From Odontesthes bonariensis (taxonomy: Eukaryota; Chordata; Actinopteri; Atheriniformes; Atherinopsidae), in assembly GCF_027942865.1 (NCBI RefSeq), contig NC_134517.1, positions 8,947,705-9,011,704 on the forward strand: a stretch of DNA of 64,000 nt. The letters run 5' to 3'. The notes beneath the pieces were generated by a model. It was not told the origin of the DNA. It ran no database searches and was given only the letters and a program-made list of their open reading frames with translations. The position numbers and the translations under genes are program-made. Below, piece after piece: positions 38,001 to 49,353 of this stretch. Position 1 is the stretch's first letter, and each line of letters begins with the position of its first letter.

Positions 38001-41000
38001 ATAGCTTGTTTAGCTCCATAACTCCGTGATTGAATCTCCCCAGATCCTCCTTTACAGAGAACCGAAAACACATTCCCATTCTGTGCATATCTGAGCCATT
38101 GTTTGATAAAGGCTTTGCGGAGATACCAAGAGCTTTTTTTTGATAAGTCTGTTTACAATTGGGACAATGTTTGTCCTGTATAGAGGTTAAAGGGCATGGC
38201 TGTAAAACCATGAAACCATTGTGTTATCTACTGACATGTATTTTCATGTTTAAGAGTCATGAAAAAAGAGCACGGGCCACGAAAATGGCAATTGTTTTCC
38301 CTCTTCCTGCCATGGATGTTGAGGTTTTGGCAGAGAAAGTAGATGCTCTGAAAAGTCCTGAAGCTCAAACATGTAGACGGAATCATGAAGTCCAATAACA
38401 GCAAGAGGATGCTCAGTTTATGGTGTTGAGTTAACCATTTGAATTCCTCCATCCCTTCTCTGTATCTACCATGCCATGTCATGGGTGTGCATGTGGACGA
38501 GAGAAAGCTCATCAACCAATAGACCGTGTGATGGCAAACTTTTTATACCTCTGATTTGATGATAGAAATGCTGAAGATGTGTTCTGGCTCGTGTTCAGTC
38601 CACCAAAGGATATGCTGGGAGGCTTTAGACAGCTTTGGTGTATTGCTCGGTCTGCTTTAAGAAAAGTCAGTCTGTTGTGGATACTTGCTCAGACTCTCAA
38701 CACTTTGCAGTGTAATTAAAGCTCCACTGGTATTTTACTGGAGGAATTTGCAGTTACAAACTTGCCTCTGCCTCAGAGACTGAAACGGTTGACTTGTCAA
38801 ACCTGAATGTAGGCAGGCAGCAGAGCAAAGGTGATACTGCATGCAAGGAGTTTGCCCAGTATGCAAACTTTTGCCGAACCTAACCTTACTTTCAGTTGAG
38901 GAAAACAGCCTGTATATTCCCCCATTCCCCTCTCTGCTCATCCTTTCTCTCTGTATATTTATCTCTCCCTCTCTGCACTCCCATATTCTCTGAAAACCCA
39001 AAGGATTATCTGATGACTGAACCCCAAAGGGAAAACAAAGCAAGAACGCGTGCCATAAAATAAGCTTCTCTAAGAATAATGCATGGAAGTTACTTTTTGT
39101 GCACATACAAACATTTTCTCTACAAAGTTCTGTACATGAGATTGAAATAGTATTAGTGTTAAAGTACGAATGTAAAACAGGATTTGCACCAAACACAACA
39201 TGTGTGTATCCACAGTGACAGTAGCTGCTAAAATTCAACTATTTACTAACAGTTAACGGATCATTTTTACTAAATATACTCAAGAAGACGTACAGCCTGG
39301 TGACATATGAACGCTTTAAAGCACCTGAAATGGCTGTTGGCTCTTCGCAGGTGTAAAAATATTAGCTCCAAGAAGAACACATGAAATCTCAGCTGCGGCC
39401 GACATGCAGCAGCCTGCTCCAACCTGTGGAGGCGGATTTGATTTGGAGAGACGCACAATATGAGCTCCACTGTCACTCACATACCTATCTGTGAAAATAG
39501 ATTTATTCAGAAAGAAAAGAGGAAAAGAAAACTAGCCTCTTCTCTCGCATGTTGACTTAAAGTTTCAGTTGTGTCATATTCAAGTTCCAGTGTGCGATGT
39601 TTGGGGTAATCTTATGACAGAAATGTAATATTATACTCATAGTTATCTTTTCATTAGTTAGTTATTAGAGTTAGATGAGAAAAAGAAGTGTTGTGTTTTT
39701 AATCATGTTAGAATGAATCATTTATATCCAAGGAGACAACTTTGATGCTACTACAGGAACCCAGAAGGGACAAACCACACACGAGATGAGACCCCAATAG
39801 ATGGGATAAAGCTGACCGTTCCCTATTATCAGATGGTTTCAACCCCAAATTTAGCCAACCAGTAAGAGCTAGGGATGAACCAATTGATCTGCCAGTGATT
39901 GAAACTGGTCAGTTTTCTGCTTAACCAGCTCTGAGATGAGTAAAACAAAGAAAAAGGTGTCGTACCTATAACCTATGGGTACCTATGGGTGCACAAAAGA
40001 GGACATACCGTATGTTATTTCGGTTAGGTTTTAAACAAATACCTCGCTTTATTTTTCTGGATTCCCAGAGACCAAGAGAGAAGGACCTGTAACCGCTTGC
40101 ATTTCCGGAAAAAATGGAAAACATATGTATGGTAAATGTCTAACAGTTGAAGATTTCATTGAAAACTAAACGATTTTATATCAGTCGATTACAGCTCTCG
40201 GCCAAGAAAAGTGCTGTGCGTGCATTACGACTGGAAGCGTGGGGCGGGGCTGGGAACAGCATGACCAGTTTGTCCTCCATCTTAGAGCACAAACACCGTG
40301 TGGAAAAAAAGCAGCCTCTAATTCCTGCTGCTGAAAGCTGAGATTAAGTCATAACCTTTGGTCAAGTGTCAATACACAAAAAGCTCCCTGAGGTGCTGCC
40401 TGACCGAAAAGCAAACAGAATGAAAAAGATGTCTCACTCCAAACCTTTTGCAGGCACCTTCTGCAGTAAATGTGTGGCAGAATAAAGCAAAAGCTGCTCA
40501 TAATCAATCTATGTTTTAGTGTTATTAAATAAGGCGAATGAATGTCCCACTCCGCCCTCCAGCAGCGCTCCCTGCGACCAGAGGCAAGCTGCAGCCAGTG
40601 TGTTTACTTTGGCCGAGGAGTATTTTTCTCTTTCCCTCACAAAAAGAGATACGGACGTTCTTTGATTGTGTGCGAGAGTGATACAGCGTGAGACTTCAGA
40701 CTGATGTTACTCCCTGCCTGCTCACGATTAGAGACCCCCCCCCTTCAATCCTAATAAACAATCCTCTCCCCAGTCTGACATTTAAATACAGCAGAACAGC
40801 GACGCGGGAAGCATGTCTGCAAAGCGACCAAACAAATAAAATTCTCTCAGCGCTCAAATTCAATTTTCCAACGTGACGAAATTCCGCGGTGACACGAACT
40901 GAGATGAGTACATTACGATCCACTCAGAAATAAATAACTTCTGTCGCAGGAAATTAAATTCCAAATAGGCTGCAATTCATGTAACCCGCCGTGCTGATGC

Positions 41001-41077
41001 AGATTCTGATAAGTTCCAAGATCTCCAGGGCTGTTTATACTCTGAGGTAATGAGTCTTTGATACAGACCAATGCACA

Positions 41078-41079
<2 letters not shown>

Positions 41080-41113
<34 letters not shown>
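41080..41113. repeat. CA microsatellite
   Basis: About 17 uninterrupted CA units in the cavin2 intron. Confidence 0.95.
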
Positions 41114-41116
<3 letters not shown>

Positions 41117-42395
41117 CTGTAATCCAACCTTATACCTCTCCAAACAGAAATCCTCAAAGTGGCTTCCACACTGTATGCAGTGAAATCTGAGGATTACGTG
41201 TTTTGTGTGTGTGTGTAGCAGTGTGTGTGAAGGCCATGTGGAGACAGGAAAAGCACTGTTGCACAAAAACAAACAAACAAGGCCCTAAGCAGCAGTAATT
41301 AAGCCCTCATTAGTCCTTGTTATGTGCAGCAGTGCAGCAGAGCGGCAGACATCGCTGTCTCCTCCGACCGAGCGTGGCCGAAGCCCGGGGCCGCTGCAGA
41401 CCTCTGCTCCGTGCACCCGGGGCCGCTCCGCGTTTCCACCTCAGCTGCCGTACACAGGAAGACGAGTGTTTCAGCATCAGCGCTGCTCTGCGAGGAGAAG
41501 GGGCCCTTTGGCCCCTTAGCTGGAGGGCTTGGTATGTTGAGCTTGGCTGTTGGGATGCACTGCAAATGTGCGCTATCACAGGGCAGCGAGAGCATGTGAC
41601 TGCACGAGTGAAACGGGACAGGTGGCTCGATTAAAGAGAGAAAAAAGCATCTCAGTTGGAGTTTGTCGAAAGAGAGAGAAGATTTGAGCACTGCGGGCAG
41701 ATACAATATTGGCTAAAAAAAAAAAAAAAAACAGATGGGCACAGAAAAGACTCAGCACAGGGGAAAGAAGGAGGGCCTACACTTTGTTCTGGTGTCACCC
41801 CATCCCCTCGGGCACCCAGGTCTCATTTAACAGCTCTGTAACTGCATACATCTGACCCAGGGCCTAACATGCAGTGGACAGGATGCATGCACGCACATGC
41901 CGTGCACACGGGTCATAGTACCTGGCCTTACTGCACCCATCTGCAAATGTTCCACGCCTCGTTTGAGAGGAAAAAAATAAAAAAATAAAAAAATCAAAAA
42001 AAAATCAGCAGAGGCTAGGAATGCCCTTTTAAATGGAGCTCAAAAGCCTGACAGGGACGGTAAACTTTGGTTACCCTACATGCCTTCTTAGTGTTAATGT
42101 AAAAAAAAAACAACTTAAAAAAAAAAAACGAAAAAAAAAATCAAGCACACGAAAAAGCAGTGTGTCATTTAGTCACTCCTTCCAGAGCACACAAGCGGAG
42201 CATGAGATTGAATCAAATGGATCCACGGCGCCTCGCCCGCAGACAAACACGAGCGGCCTGTACGGGGTGAGGTCCTGGCACCTGCTGCGTCTGAACAACA
42301 GAGCCTCAGTACCTGGGAAACCAGATAACAGCAGCGGTTAAGAGCTCTCAGTTGCTCTGCCTGTGTCAACAATTGCCCCCATTTTCACTACCTGG

Positions 42396-42396
<1 letters not shown>

Positions 42397-42428
<32 letters not shown>
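42397..42428. repeat. CA microsatellite
   Basis: About 16 uninterrupted CA units about 1 kb from cavin2 exon 1. Confidence 0.95.
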
Positions 42429-42432
<4 letters not shown>

Positions 42433-42893
42433 CATACAAGCATGAAAAAAACCCTGCACTTACTGATCCAGGAAGACTTCCACATGCACACAGCAAACCT
42501 GCCTTTATGTTTTATGATCAAATAGAATTGTGTGTTTAGCCCAGTGTGGAACGTCTTTAATGGTCCATAGCAACAACCTGCAGCAAAAAAATTTTACTTT
42601 TACCCCCCCCCGTCCCCCGCTTTTTTTTTTTTAATTTTAGGACTAAAGTTTTTAAAATGAGTGAGCGCTGCTTCATCCGAGGAGACTGGCAACACTTTCG
42701 TCCCGCAATTTCCTCTGTGCCAGTGTAGAGTTTTAGCCTCACAGGTGTGATGTGGCACTCCAAGCGGGAAATCCATCCAAAAACCGCCTGTCTGTCTGAA
42801 TTATTACCATGGGGTGTAAACAGATCCAGCAAAGTCAGCGTCTAAGCCCTCCTCTATTATCCTTTGTAGCTCCATTCCCAGACACACCCTTCT

Positions 42894-42904
<11 letters not shown>

Positions 42905-42925
<21 letters not shown>

Positions 42926-42926
42926 C
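42905..42926. repeat. CA microsatellite
   Basis: About 11 CA units after a short TC tract. Confidence 0.9.
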
Positions 42927-43474
42927 AGGAGAGACTCTTATGCACGTGTATGAACTTTGCTGGCACCTTAACTCATAAGTAATGAGGTTACATTCTGCAC
43001 TTTCTGCAGCATCCATCTGCTGGTGCTGCACTGTTTGTTTGAAGTCCTGCTCCACAAGGTGGAAGGTGAAACTGTAATAAAGCCCCATTCATCTGCAGGA
43101 GGTGTGCACACATCCTAAACACACCCACTGGTACAGGCAAACATGGATGCAAATATGACACGCACACACACACACACTCAGACTGAGTAGAAAGTCCTCA
43201 CAAGGATCTGATTCATTCTTAAAGGGCTAGTCTGTTTTTTTTATTCCTTTATAAGAAAAGGTTCGTTTTAAAAATGAAGAATTTTAAGCGACTTTTTCAG
43301 TTAGTAACAGTGGCTTTACGTCTGCTTCAGCTTTACTTCCCAGCCCGAAACCCACAACCTTTAAATAAACAGTAAACTACACTCAATCTCGTATAAAACT
43401 CGTTGCAGTGGCCCTTTAAAAGCAGTCTCACTGGCTCCTAAAAGTTTTTTTTTGCGCTTCTTAAGTTTGCTCAC

Positions 43475-44026
43475 CTGGAAGATGAGCACTTTGAAGTGAT
43501 TTCTCTTCAGCAGGTGTCCGTGGTTGGCCTCCAGTTTCTTCACCTGCACCGCCTGCTTGTCCAAGCGCTCCTTCACTTCCTTCAGGCTCCCGCTGACTTT
43601 GCGCGAGCGCTCCAGCAGCTTGCTGACGCTGTTGGAGGTGCTGATGTGCGTCTTGGACAGGCGGGTCACGTCCCCCTGCACCACCCGCACCGCGCCCTCC
43701 AGGTCGGCCTGCCGCTGCTCCATGCGCTGCTGGTTGCTCTGCACCCCCTCCAGCATGTTGACCAGCTTGTCCAGCAGCGCGACCACCGTGATGGCGCTCA
43801 CCTGGCCGCGGTCCACCGGGCTGCCGGGGGTCGCCGCGGTCGGGCTGCTCGGGCTTTTGAAACCAAGCCGGGAGAGGGTGCCGGTCGGGGTCGGGGAGGA
43901 CGGGGCGGACGACGCGCTGATAAAGCTCGGGATCTGCAGCTCCGAGTTCTCGGGCTGCTGCTGCGGGATGGTGTGGGTGCTGCCCGAGACGCTGGGGGGC
44001 TCGCCGTGGGACGCGTCTTCTTCCAT
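43475..44026 (-). CDS. cavin2: cavin2, first coding exon
   Basis: Encodes residues 1-184 of Cavin-2 (serum deprivation response protein), a caveolar coat protein that associates with Cavin-1 and shapes caveolae at the plasma membrane. The ATG at 44024-44026 has a good context (GAGCCATGG), and the start MEEDASHGE resembles human MGEDAAQAE. Residues 1-74 are a Pro/Ser-rich disordered region. Residues 75-184 are the HR1 trimeric coiled coil, with LLDKLVNML, MEQRQADLEG, SNSVSKLLERSRKVS and RRNHFKVLIFQ-like KRNHFKVLIFQ at the end, all matching human. The donor GTGAGC follows base 43475, in phase 0, the same place as in mammals. The exon is GC-rich, which creates long open frames on other frames that are not genes. 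Confidence 0.97.
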
Positions 44027-44347
44027 GGCTCACAGGTGGTCGAATGTCCCGCTTAAATAGGCTAGGGGTCGGGGGGGTATTTCACCTGAACACAAAAAGT
44101 TTTAGAAGTTGTTCCTCAAAGAGATGTTGCTTGTGTTCCCTCCCGCTGAGAAGTGAGGACGAGGTGTGCAACTTTTCTGGGTTGATTTGGCCTCCACGCC
44201 CCTTTCTGTCTTCCCACCGCGCTCACGCACACAAGCACAAACATGCCGTGAACTTTCGAAACACCACCCCTGCGAGCCAAAGGGAGGGGCGCGGTTGCTA
44301 TGGGAACCGTGCAGGCCGAGCCCTTTTGACAGTACAGAGGTAAAATT

Positions 44348-44350
<3 letters not shown>

Positions 44351-44406
<56 letters not shown>
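44351..44406. repeat. GT microsatellite
   Basis: 28 uninterrupted GT units about 330 bp upstream of the cavin2 start codon. Confidence 0.97.
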
Positions 44407-44408
<2 letters not shown>

Positions 44409-44689
44409 TTCCTTGTGTTTCAGCCTGCCGTGTGTCCATGTGACACATCCATTCCACTCTGAGCATGCCTGGCTGCACTTCCTAAATAAGTGTAAGGGCA
44501 ACTTTTGTTGCTCTGTGCGGCCCTTGCTGGTGTGTGTTCGCACTGTGCCGGCCTGTTTTGAACCGCAGCAGCAGTGCTGTGTGTGACAGAAGAATATGAA
44601 CTAAGAAAAAAAAAAAGGGACTATTAATTTACTAGTTTTTACAATTTTCACATCATTCAAAAATTGGGTTGAACCTGACATGGTCTGCC

Positions 44690-44985
44690 ATACTTTTTAT
44701 TTGTGTTTTTTTATGTTCACTTTCACAGCTGAAACACTCAGTGTGTTTAAGTCCAGGTGGAAGACACACCTATTTTCAGCTGCGTTTGAATAAAGCTCAA
44801 AACTTAATCACATTTTAACTACCGATTTGATCTTATTTTATCTATTGTTCTTATTTCTTTCTTTTTCGTTTAAAATTTAAATCATGCTTTTTATTTCTAC
44901 TGTTTTAATGTCTCTGTAAAGCACTTTGAATCGCCTTGTAGTTGAATTGTGTTATACAAATAAACTTACCTTGCCTTGCCTTCAC
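44690..44985 (+). mobile_element. LINE 3' fragment
   Basis: Contains a short remnant of the reverse-transcriptase end (TFKSRxKTHLFSAAF-like, broken). It is followed by TAAAGCACTTTGAATCGCC, TTGAATTGTGTTATACAAATAAA and CTTGCCTTGCC repeats, a familiar teleost LINE tail of the L2/Rex type. Confidence 0.75.
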
Positions 44986-45853
44986 TTTGACCCTAATAAT
45001 CAGAAGGTCTGCTAAAACAATTGTGGCCATTTAAGTGTATGTACCCTTCATTTTTTGATAGAAAATTACAATTTTCCACAAATCCTCAGTGGGTTGGGTT
45101 TTGACACGCTATTGGCTGTGATAATCATGCGTGTTGTGTAGCTCTGAACCCACGTGTGCGTGCCCCTGTGTGCGCCTCCTCTCCTCCCCTCTCTTGTTTT
45201 TCAGATCTGTGTCATGGCATGGGGCAAACACACATGGAAATGTGGAAATCCCTGTCTCAACAATGAGCTCATCTGTGCCCTGGTGTTCTGGCCCGGCCCC
45301 TCTCACTGTGAATCTTTTATTCATGGTAACACAGGCACTGTTTCAGCCCAACATGTTTTAAAATCAAATCAGTGTGTGATGTTTATCAGGAATGGGCCGG
45401 TGTGTGGCAGAAAAGAGCGAGTGGATGTCAGAGTGCTTTGCATAATGGCAGAGAAGTGCATGTGTTTATCTGAGTTCACACAAGAGCATTTAAACAAACT
45501 CTTTTATCACAATATCACAGGGAAATGATTCAAGCCCCCACCTGAGTTCTATTGGATTTGATTTGAAAAGGTAAAGCAACAGTCATCCACTGTCTCCTCT
45601 AACATCAATATACTCACACACCTAAACTTTAAGATAAAGGCTTGCTGAAACTACTGGCACCACTCACAGAGAGGCCACGCCTTAGACTCTCAGGCTTCGA
45701 GTAACAATCCTCATTAAAAAAAAACAAGAAAGACGTGTCGAACACTGCAGTTTCTAAAATGGCTACTTTGGGCTGAATGCAATTTGGTTAGTTTCCAAGA
45801 ACCATTTTGATCCAGATCTGGTGCAAGAGCAGGTTCACAGCTGGTTTAACTCC
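44986..45853. other. stretch without recognised features
   Basis: Non-coding DNA upstream of cavin2. I see no gene or identifiable repeat. Confidence 0.5.
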
Positions 45854-47103
45854 GTGGGGTTACATGGCACTGTAAAAATCAGATTAAAGGATAAGACCGG
45901 TTTTTTGACATTGGGCCCTTGATTTCACATTATAACATGATGTTCTACTCACGCCTGCTTGTTGTTGAACATTTGGAGCTGTTCGGAAGATATTCGCGAG
46001 GCGTCTGGCTGCTCTCTTGAGATATTCGGCCATGAAACGGTTTCCTATGGGCAAGCTTATACAGGCACAAACTATGCTGTTTATAATTTATTAATTACTG
46101 TACACTAGCACTGATAACGTGGAGGTGCGTCGCTTACTTAAAAAAATCCGGGTTACTAATTTTGAATTTTAGCCGAATGAATAAATAGGCAGCAGGTCTG
46201 TGGGCTGTCTGTGGCAGTAGCACGACGATGACGTCAGCAACACCCACTTTACGACAAAAAATTACAATAACCCGGATTTTTTTAAGTAAGCGACGCACCT
46301 CCACGTTATCAGTGCTAGTGTAGAGTAATTAATAAATTATAAACAGCATAGTTTGTGCCTGTATAAGCTTGCCCATAGGAAACTGTTTCATGGCCGAATA
46401 TCTCAAGAGAGCAGCCAGACGCCTCTCGAATATCTTCGGAACAGCTCCAAATGACCAACAACAAGCAGGGGTGAGTAGAACATCATGTTATAATGTGAAA
46501 TCAAGGGCCCAATGTCAAAAAACCGATCTTATCCTTTAAGGGCTAAATTACATATATAGACACCTTAATCTGACAAGAAATTGGATCGGATCGGGTTACT
46601 CGCGATCTGATTAAGACAGAGATAACTCGGTTGAAAGTCAAATTAAACGTGCTTGTAGACGGTGAAGCACGTGGTGAATTAGACTTTGCGTTCTGCGCAT
46701 TCTCGAGATTTTTTCCCGGGGTCGGGAACCGGAAGTCAGAAAAGACGATATTACTGAAAGAAAGAAACAACGCGACGGAGAATGCTCCGTTGTGCATCGC
46801 GTTTGTGTAACAAGCAGCTCATCACAGACCAAATGTAGAGGGACGCACCTTCATCTTGCTCTTCGTTCGCCATTTTCTCGAATGCCTCAATTTGCTGTTG
46901 TTGGAAGCGGTCAACAGGAAGTGGCTCTATTAGCAATAGTTGAAATGGGTACAGCGCCACCTATCGTATCGGAGTATGACATGCTTTGTGCCTATGATTC
47001 GATTCATTCACCGCCATATAGCCAAGGATAATTACCCTTGCTCAAATAAGGAGCATAACCCACCTATAGCTATAATCAAATTAATCTCACCATGTAGACC
47101 CAC
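45854..47103. mobile_element. DNA transposon remnant, copy 1 (GTGGGGTTACATGG termini)
   Basis: The left end reads GTGGGGTTACATGG and the right end, inverted, reads GTGGGTCTACATGG (12 of 14 alike). The interior from about 46560 to 47050 matches, in opposite orientation, the element at 60443-60838: shared blocks include AACTCGGTTGAAAGTCAAA, GTGCTTGTAGACGGTGAAGC and CGGGGTCGGGAACCGGAAG. A short minus-strand start MANEEQDEGA near 46873 may be the first exon of a lost transposon gene. A foldback element (45888-46535) has inserted near its left end. The superfamily is not settled. Confidence 0.65.
45888..46535. mobile_element. foldback element flanked by TTAA
   Basis: A 648-bp element bordered by TTAA (45884-45887 and 46536-46539) with termini AGGATAAGA and TCTTATCCT. 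Its arms, about 45888-46165 and 46256-46535, are reverse complements over roughly 280 bp with few mismatches. Shared blocks include TTGACATTGGGCCC, CATGATGTTCTACTCA and CTCCACGTTATCAGTG. A 90-bp spacer separates them. It is non-autonomous, with a piggyBac- or Kolobok-type target. Confidence 0.87.
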
Positions 47104-47526
47104 TGACTGTGAACTTTCAATTGGTCTAGTTGGTTAACATAATCCCACCCCTAGCACTTGATTCCAATGGTTCTTGGCTCACACCAGTCGTAAGAATTGG
47201 TGCCAAACTAGGACAGGTTTTCCCGTCTGAGAACCGGTGCTTTGCCTGTCGAAATGCAAAAAAATGGTCATTCAAAATTCAGCACTGGTTTAGAAACAGT
47301 ACTGGAACTACCAAGGGCAAAAAGGATGACTGCATGGCTTAAAGTTATACACAATTAGGGCTGTGGTTGCTGTGAGAGACAGTTTTCATAGATGTGCTTT
47401 CACAGCTGGAAATACTGGACAGCGGCATCTGAGCCAAGGTCACAGGAGGCGGAATATGAAGTTGTGTTTGTTTACTCAGAATGGCCCATTTCTTACTGTT
47501 TCACAAACTTCTGTGGGATTCTGGTG
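47104..47526. other. stretch without recognised features
   Basis: About 420 bp between two mobile elements. Nothing was recognised in it. Confidence 0.4.
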
Positions 47527-47942
47527 CATGGTGGCAGTGTTGTGCGTGAACGAGTTCAAAAGAACGCGTTCATTGAACACGCTCATTTTTTCGCGAACGT
47601 TGAACTGAACGCAACACGTTTTTTAATAAAGAACTTGAACGTGAATGAGTTCACATTATGTGTCATGAACGGCAGACATCACTGTAAATGAACGTTGGAA
47701 TTTGTTTTCCATTGAAAACTGAGTGACATCTGTTTTCTCTTTTAAAACGCAACGAGAGAAAGTTCCTCCCTCCTGTATTCTCGCTGGTGCCGCTTAAATC
47801 ATGTATCACCAGACAGAAATGGTTTTGACATTGGGTGCGCAATGCATTGCGGGCAACGTAGTGTCCGGCTGAGAATAGTTGAATAACATATTCGCTTCCG
47901 AACGACGTTACCCGTGATGAATTGCGCGCGGAGGGCTGGAGG

Positions 47943-47945
<3 letters not shown>

Positions 47946-47986
<41 letters not shown>
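47946..47986. repeat. GA microsatellite inside the hAT element
   Basis: About 20 uninterrupted GA units. Confidence 0.95.
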
Positions 47987-47989
<3 letters not shown>

Positions 47990-48065
47990 GTGAAAGCGCT
48001 GGAATTAAAAAAAAAAGGCTAGTGGAAGCGATGGCACGGAGACAGACACAGACTCTCCTTATGAA

Positions 48066-48263
48066 CATTTAAAACAATTTTACACTCTTGCAAACCAAGA
48101 CCCCGACCCCAAAAATCTTACTTTTCTGTGTAAGATATGTCCACCTGCGCAGCAAAAACAAGTTAGGACATCAACAACGTCCTTCTCGAATTTGAAACGG
48201 CACATTGAGTTAAAACATCCCATCCAGTGTGAATGCATATATGCACGCCCTCGAGGGTCATAA
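48066..48263 (+). pseudogene. BED-type zinc-finger exon of a hAT transposase
   Basis: The open stretch reads HLKQFYTLANQDPDPKN, then FLCKICPP, then SNLKRHIELKHP. The CxxC pair and HxxxxH pair with the intervening SNLKRH motif fit a BED finger, the DNA-binding domain of hAT transposases. The frame ends about 20 codons later with no RNase-H-like catalytic domain, so this is a remnant. Confidence 0.75.
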
Positions 48264-49353
48264 GGGAGGAAAGGGAAAAAAGACCCCCTGCCAACCCCAA
48301 ACGCAAATGACACTGCCAACTGGTCTACCTCCTTGTCTGTACTGCTGCAAGTTTCATCACCTGGTAAGAAACCCACAATTGCAGTGTCATGAGCAAATGT
48401 CTACAATGAGCAGTTTCAAAGAACATATAGTGATTTCTAGCTCGTAGTGTGAAAAAAAGTATTTGTTTGAATATCTCACGAAAAAAGTAAAATGAACTGA
48501 ACTTCGAACTAGTTCAGAATTAAAATTGTGAACTTTGAACGTGAACTGTTCACTTTGAGCATGTATGAACTGAACTTGAACTAGTTCAGAAAAGCTGTGA
48601 ACTGGCACAACACTGCATGGTGGTATGAACACTTAAGCTGCGATTATGCTTGTTGTATTGTGTGGCACCAAAAGCATTTATACCGGTGCGTCCGGGGTGC
48701 TGGACTCACTGGAGTTTTCCTCCAAAGCAGAAGCCTTTGTTGCTGAGACAGCGATGCCTCGATATGAGAGGAAGTCGTACCAGAAGTACAAAATGTATGA
48801 AAATGTAACAATACAGTTTCTTTTTTTTTTGTCAATGTATCTTTATTGAACTTTTTTTTTTAAAAAGTGTACACACAAGGCAATCAACATAAAGTTCTGA
48901 GTGCATTGTAAGCTGTTCCACATACGCAATGAATAAGTGCCATATAACCTGAAATTGGTCTGTTGACCCGTTTAATAAATATCTAATTTTTTCAACCTTC
49001 AGGAAAAACATGACATCACAAATCCATCTACCAAAAGATGGAGGCTTGTCACTTTCCAATTCAAAAGAATGAGGCTTTGTGCTAGAAGTGAAGAGTAGGC
49101 AATGCAATTTAACTCAGGCTTTTGTATGGGAAGAATTTTTGCGGGTACACCAAAAAGTCCAATAAAAGGGCAAGGATCAATATTCACACGTGTAATTTTT
49201 GAATATGCTTCAAATATAGAGGCCCAGAAAGAAGTTAGACTGGAGCAGGACCAAAATGTATGGAAGAGAGTAACTGGTGCCTGTTTGCATTTGTCACAAA
49301 TAGGACACACCTCTGGATAGATTTTGGATAACTTAACCTTAGACATGTGAAGC

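Larger units (their letters stand above)
30823..43474. other. cavin2 intron
   Basis: The 12.6-kb intron separates the two coding exons, as in mammals. It holds a LINE tail (33535-33600), an L2-group LINE 3' fragment (34150-35052), a C13 run at 34688-34700, and CA microsatellites at 41080-41113, 42397-42428 and 42905-42926. No coding exon or RNA gene was recognised in the rest. Confidence 0.6.
47535..48615 (+). mobile_element. hAT element, non-autonomous, with BED-finger remnant
   Basis: A 1081-bp element with termini CAGTGTTGTGC and GCACAACACTG and an exact 8-bp duplication CATGGTGG (47527-47534 and 48616-48623), diagnostic of hAT. The subterminal regions are rich in GAACGAGTTC- and GAACTAGTTC-like palindromic words, probable transposase-binding sites. 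Inside is one BED-type zinc-finger exon but no catalytic domain. A GA run lies at 47946-47986. Confidence 0.93.

Noticed and set aside
44052-44059. TATA-like TATTTAAG upstream of cavin2
   Set aside because: It lies only about 25 bp from the start codon, so it would place the transcription start at the ATG itself; unlikely to be the working TATA box.
43461-44060. Long open frames on both strands overlapping cavin2 exon 1
   Set aside because: They come from high GC content of the exon; only the minus frame starting at 44026 has homology, a good start context and a conserved donor.
44348-44478. Open frames reading through the GT repeat (poly Val-Cys or Thr-His)
   Set aside because: Products of the microsatellite with no stop codons in the repeat; not genes.
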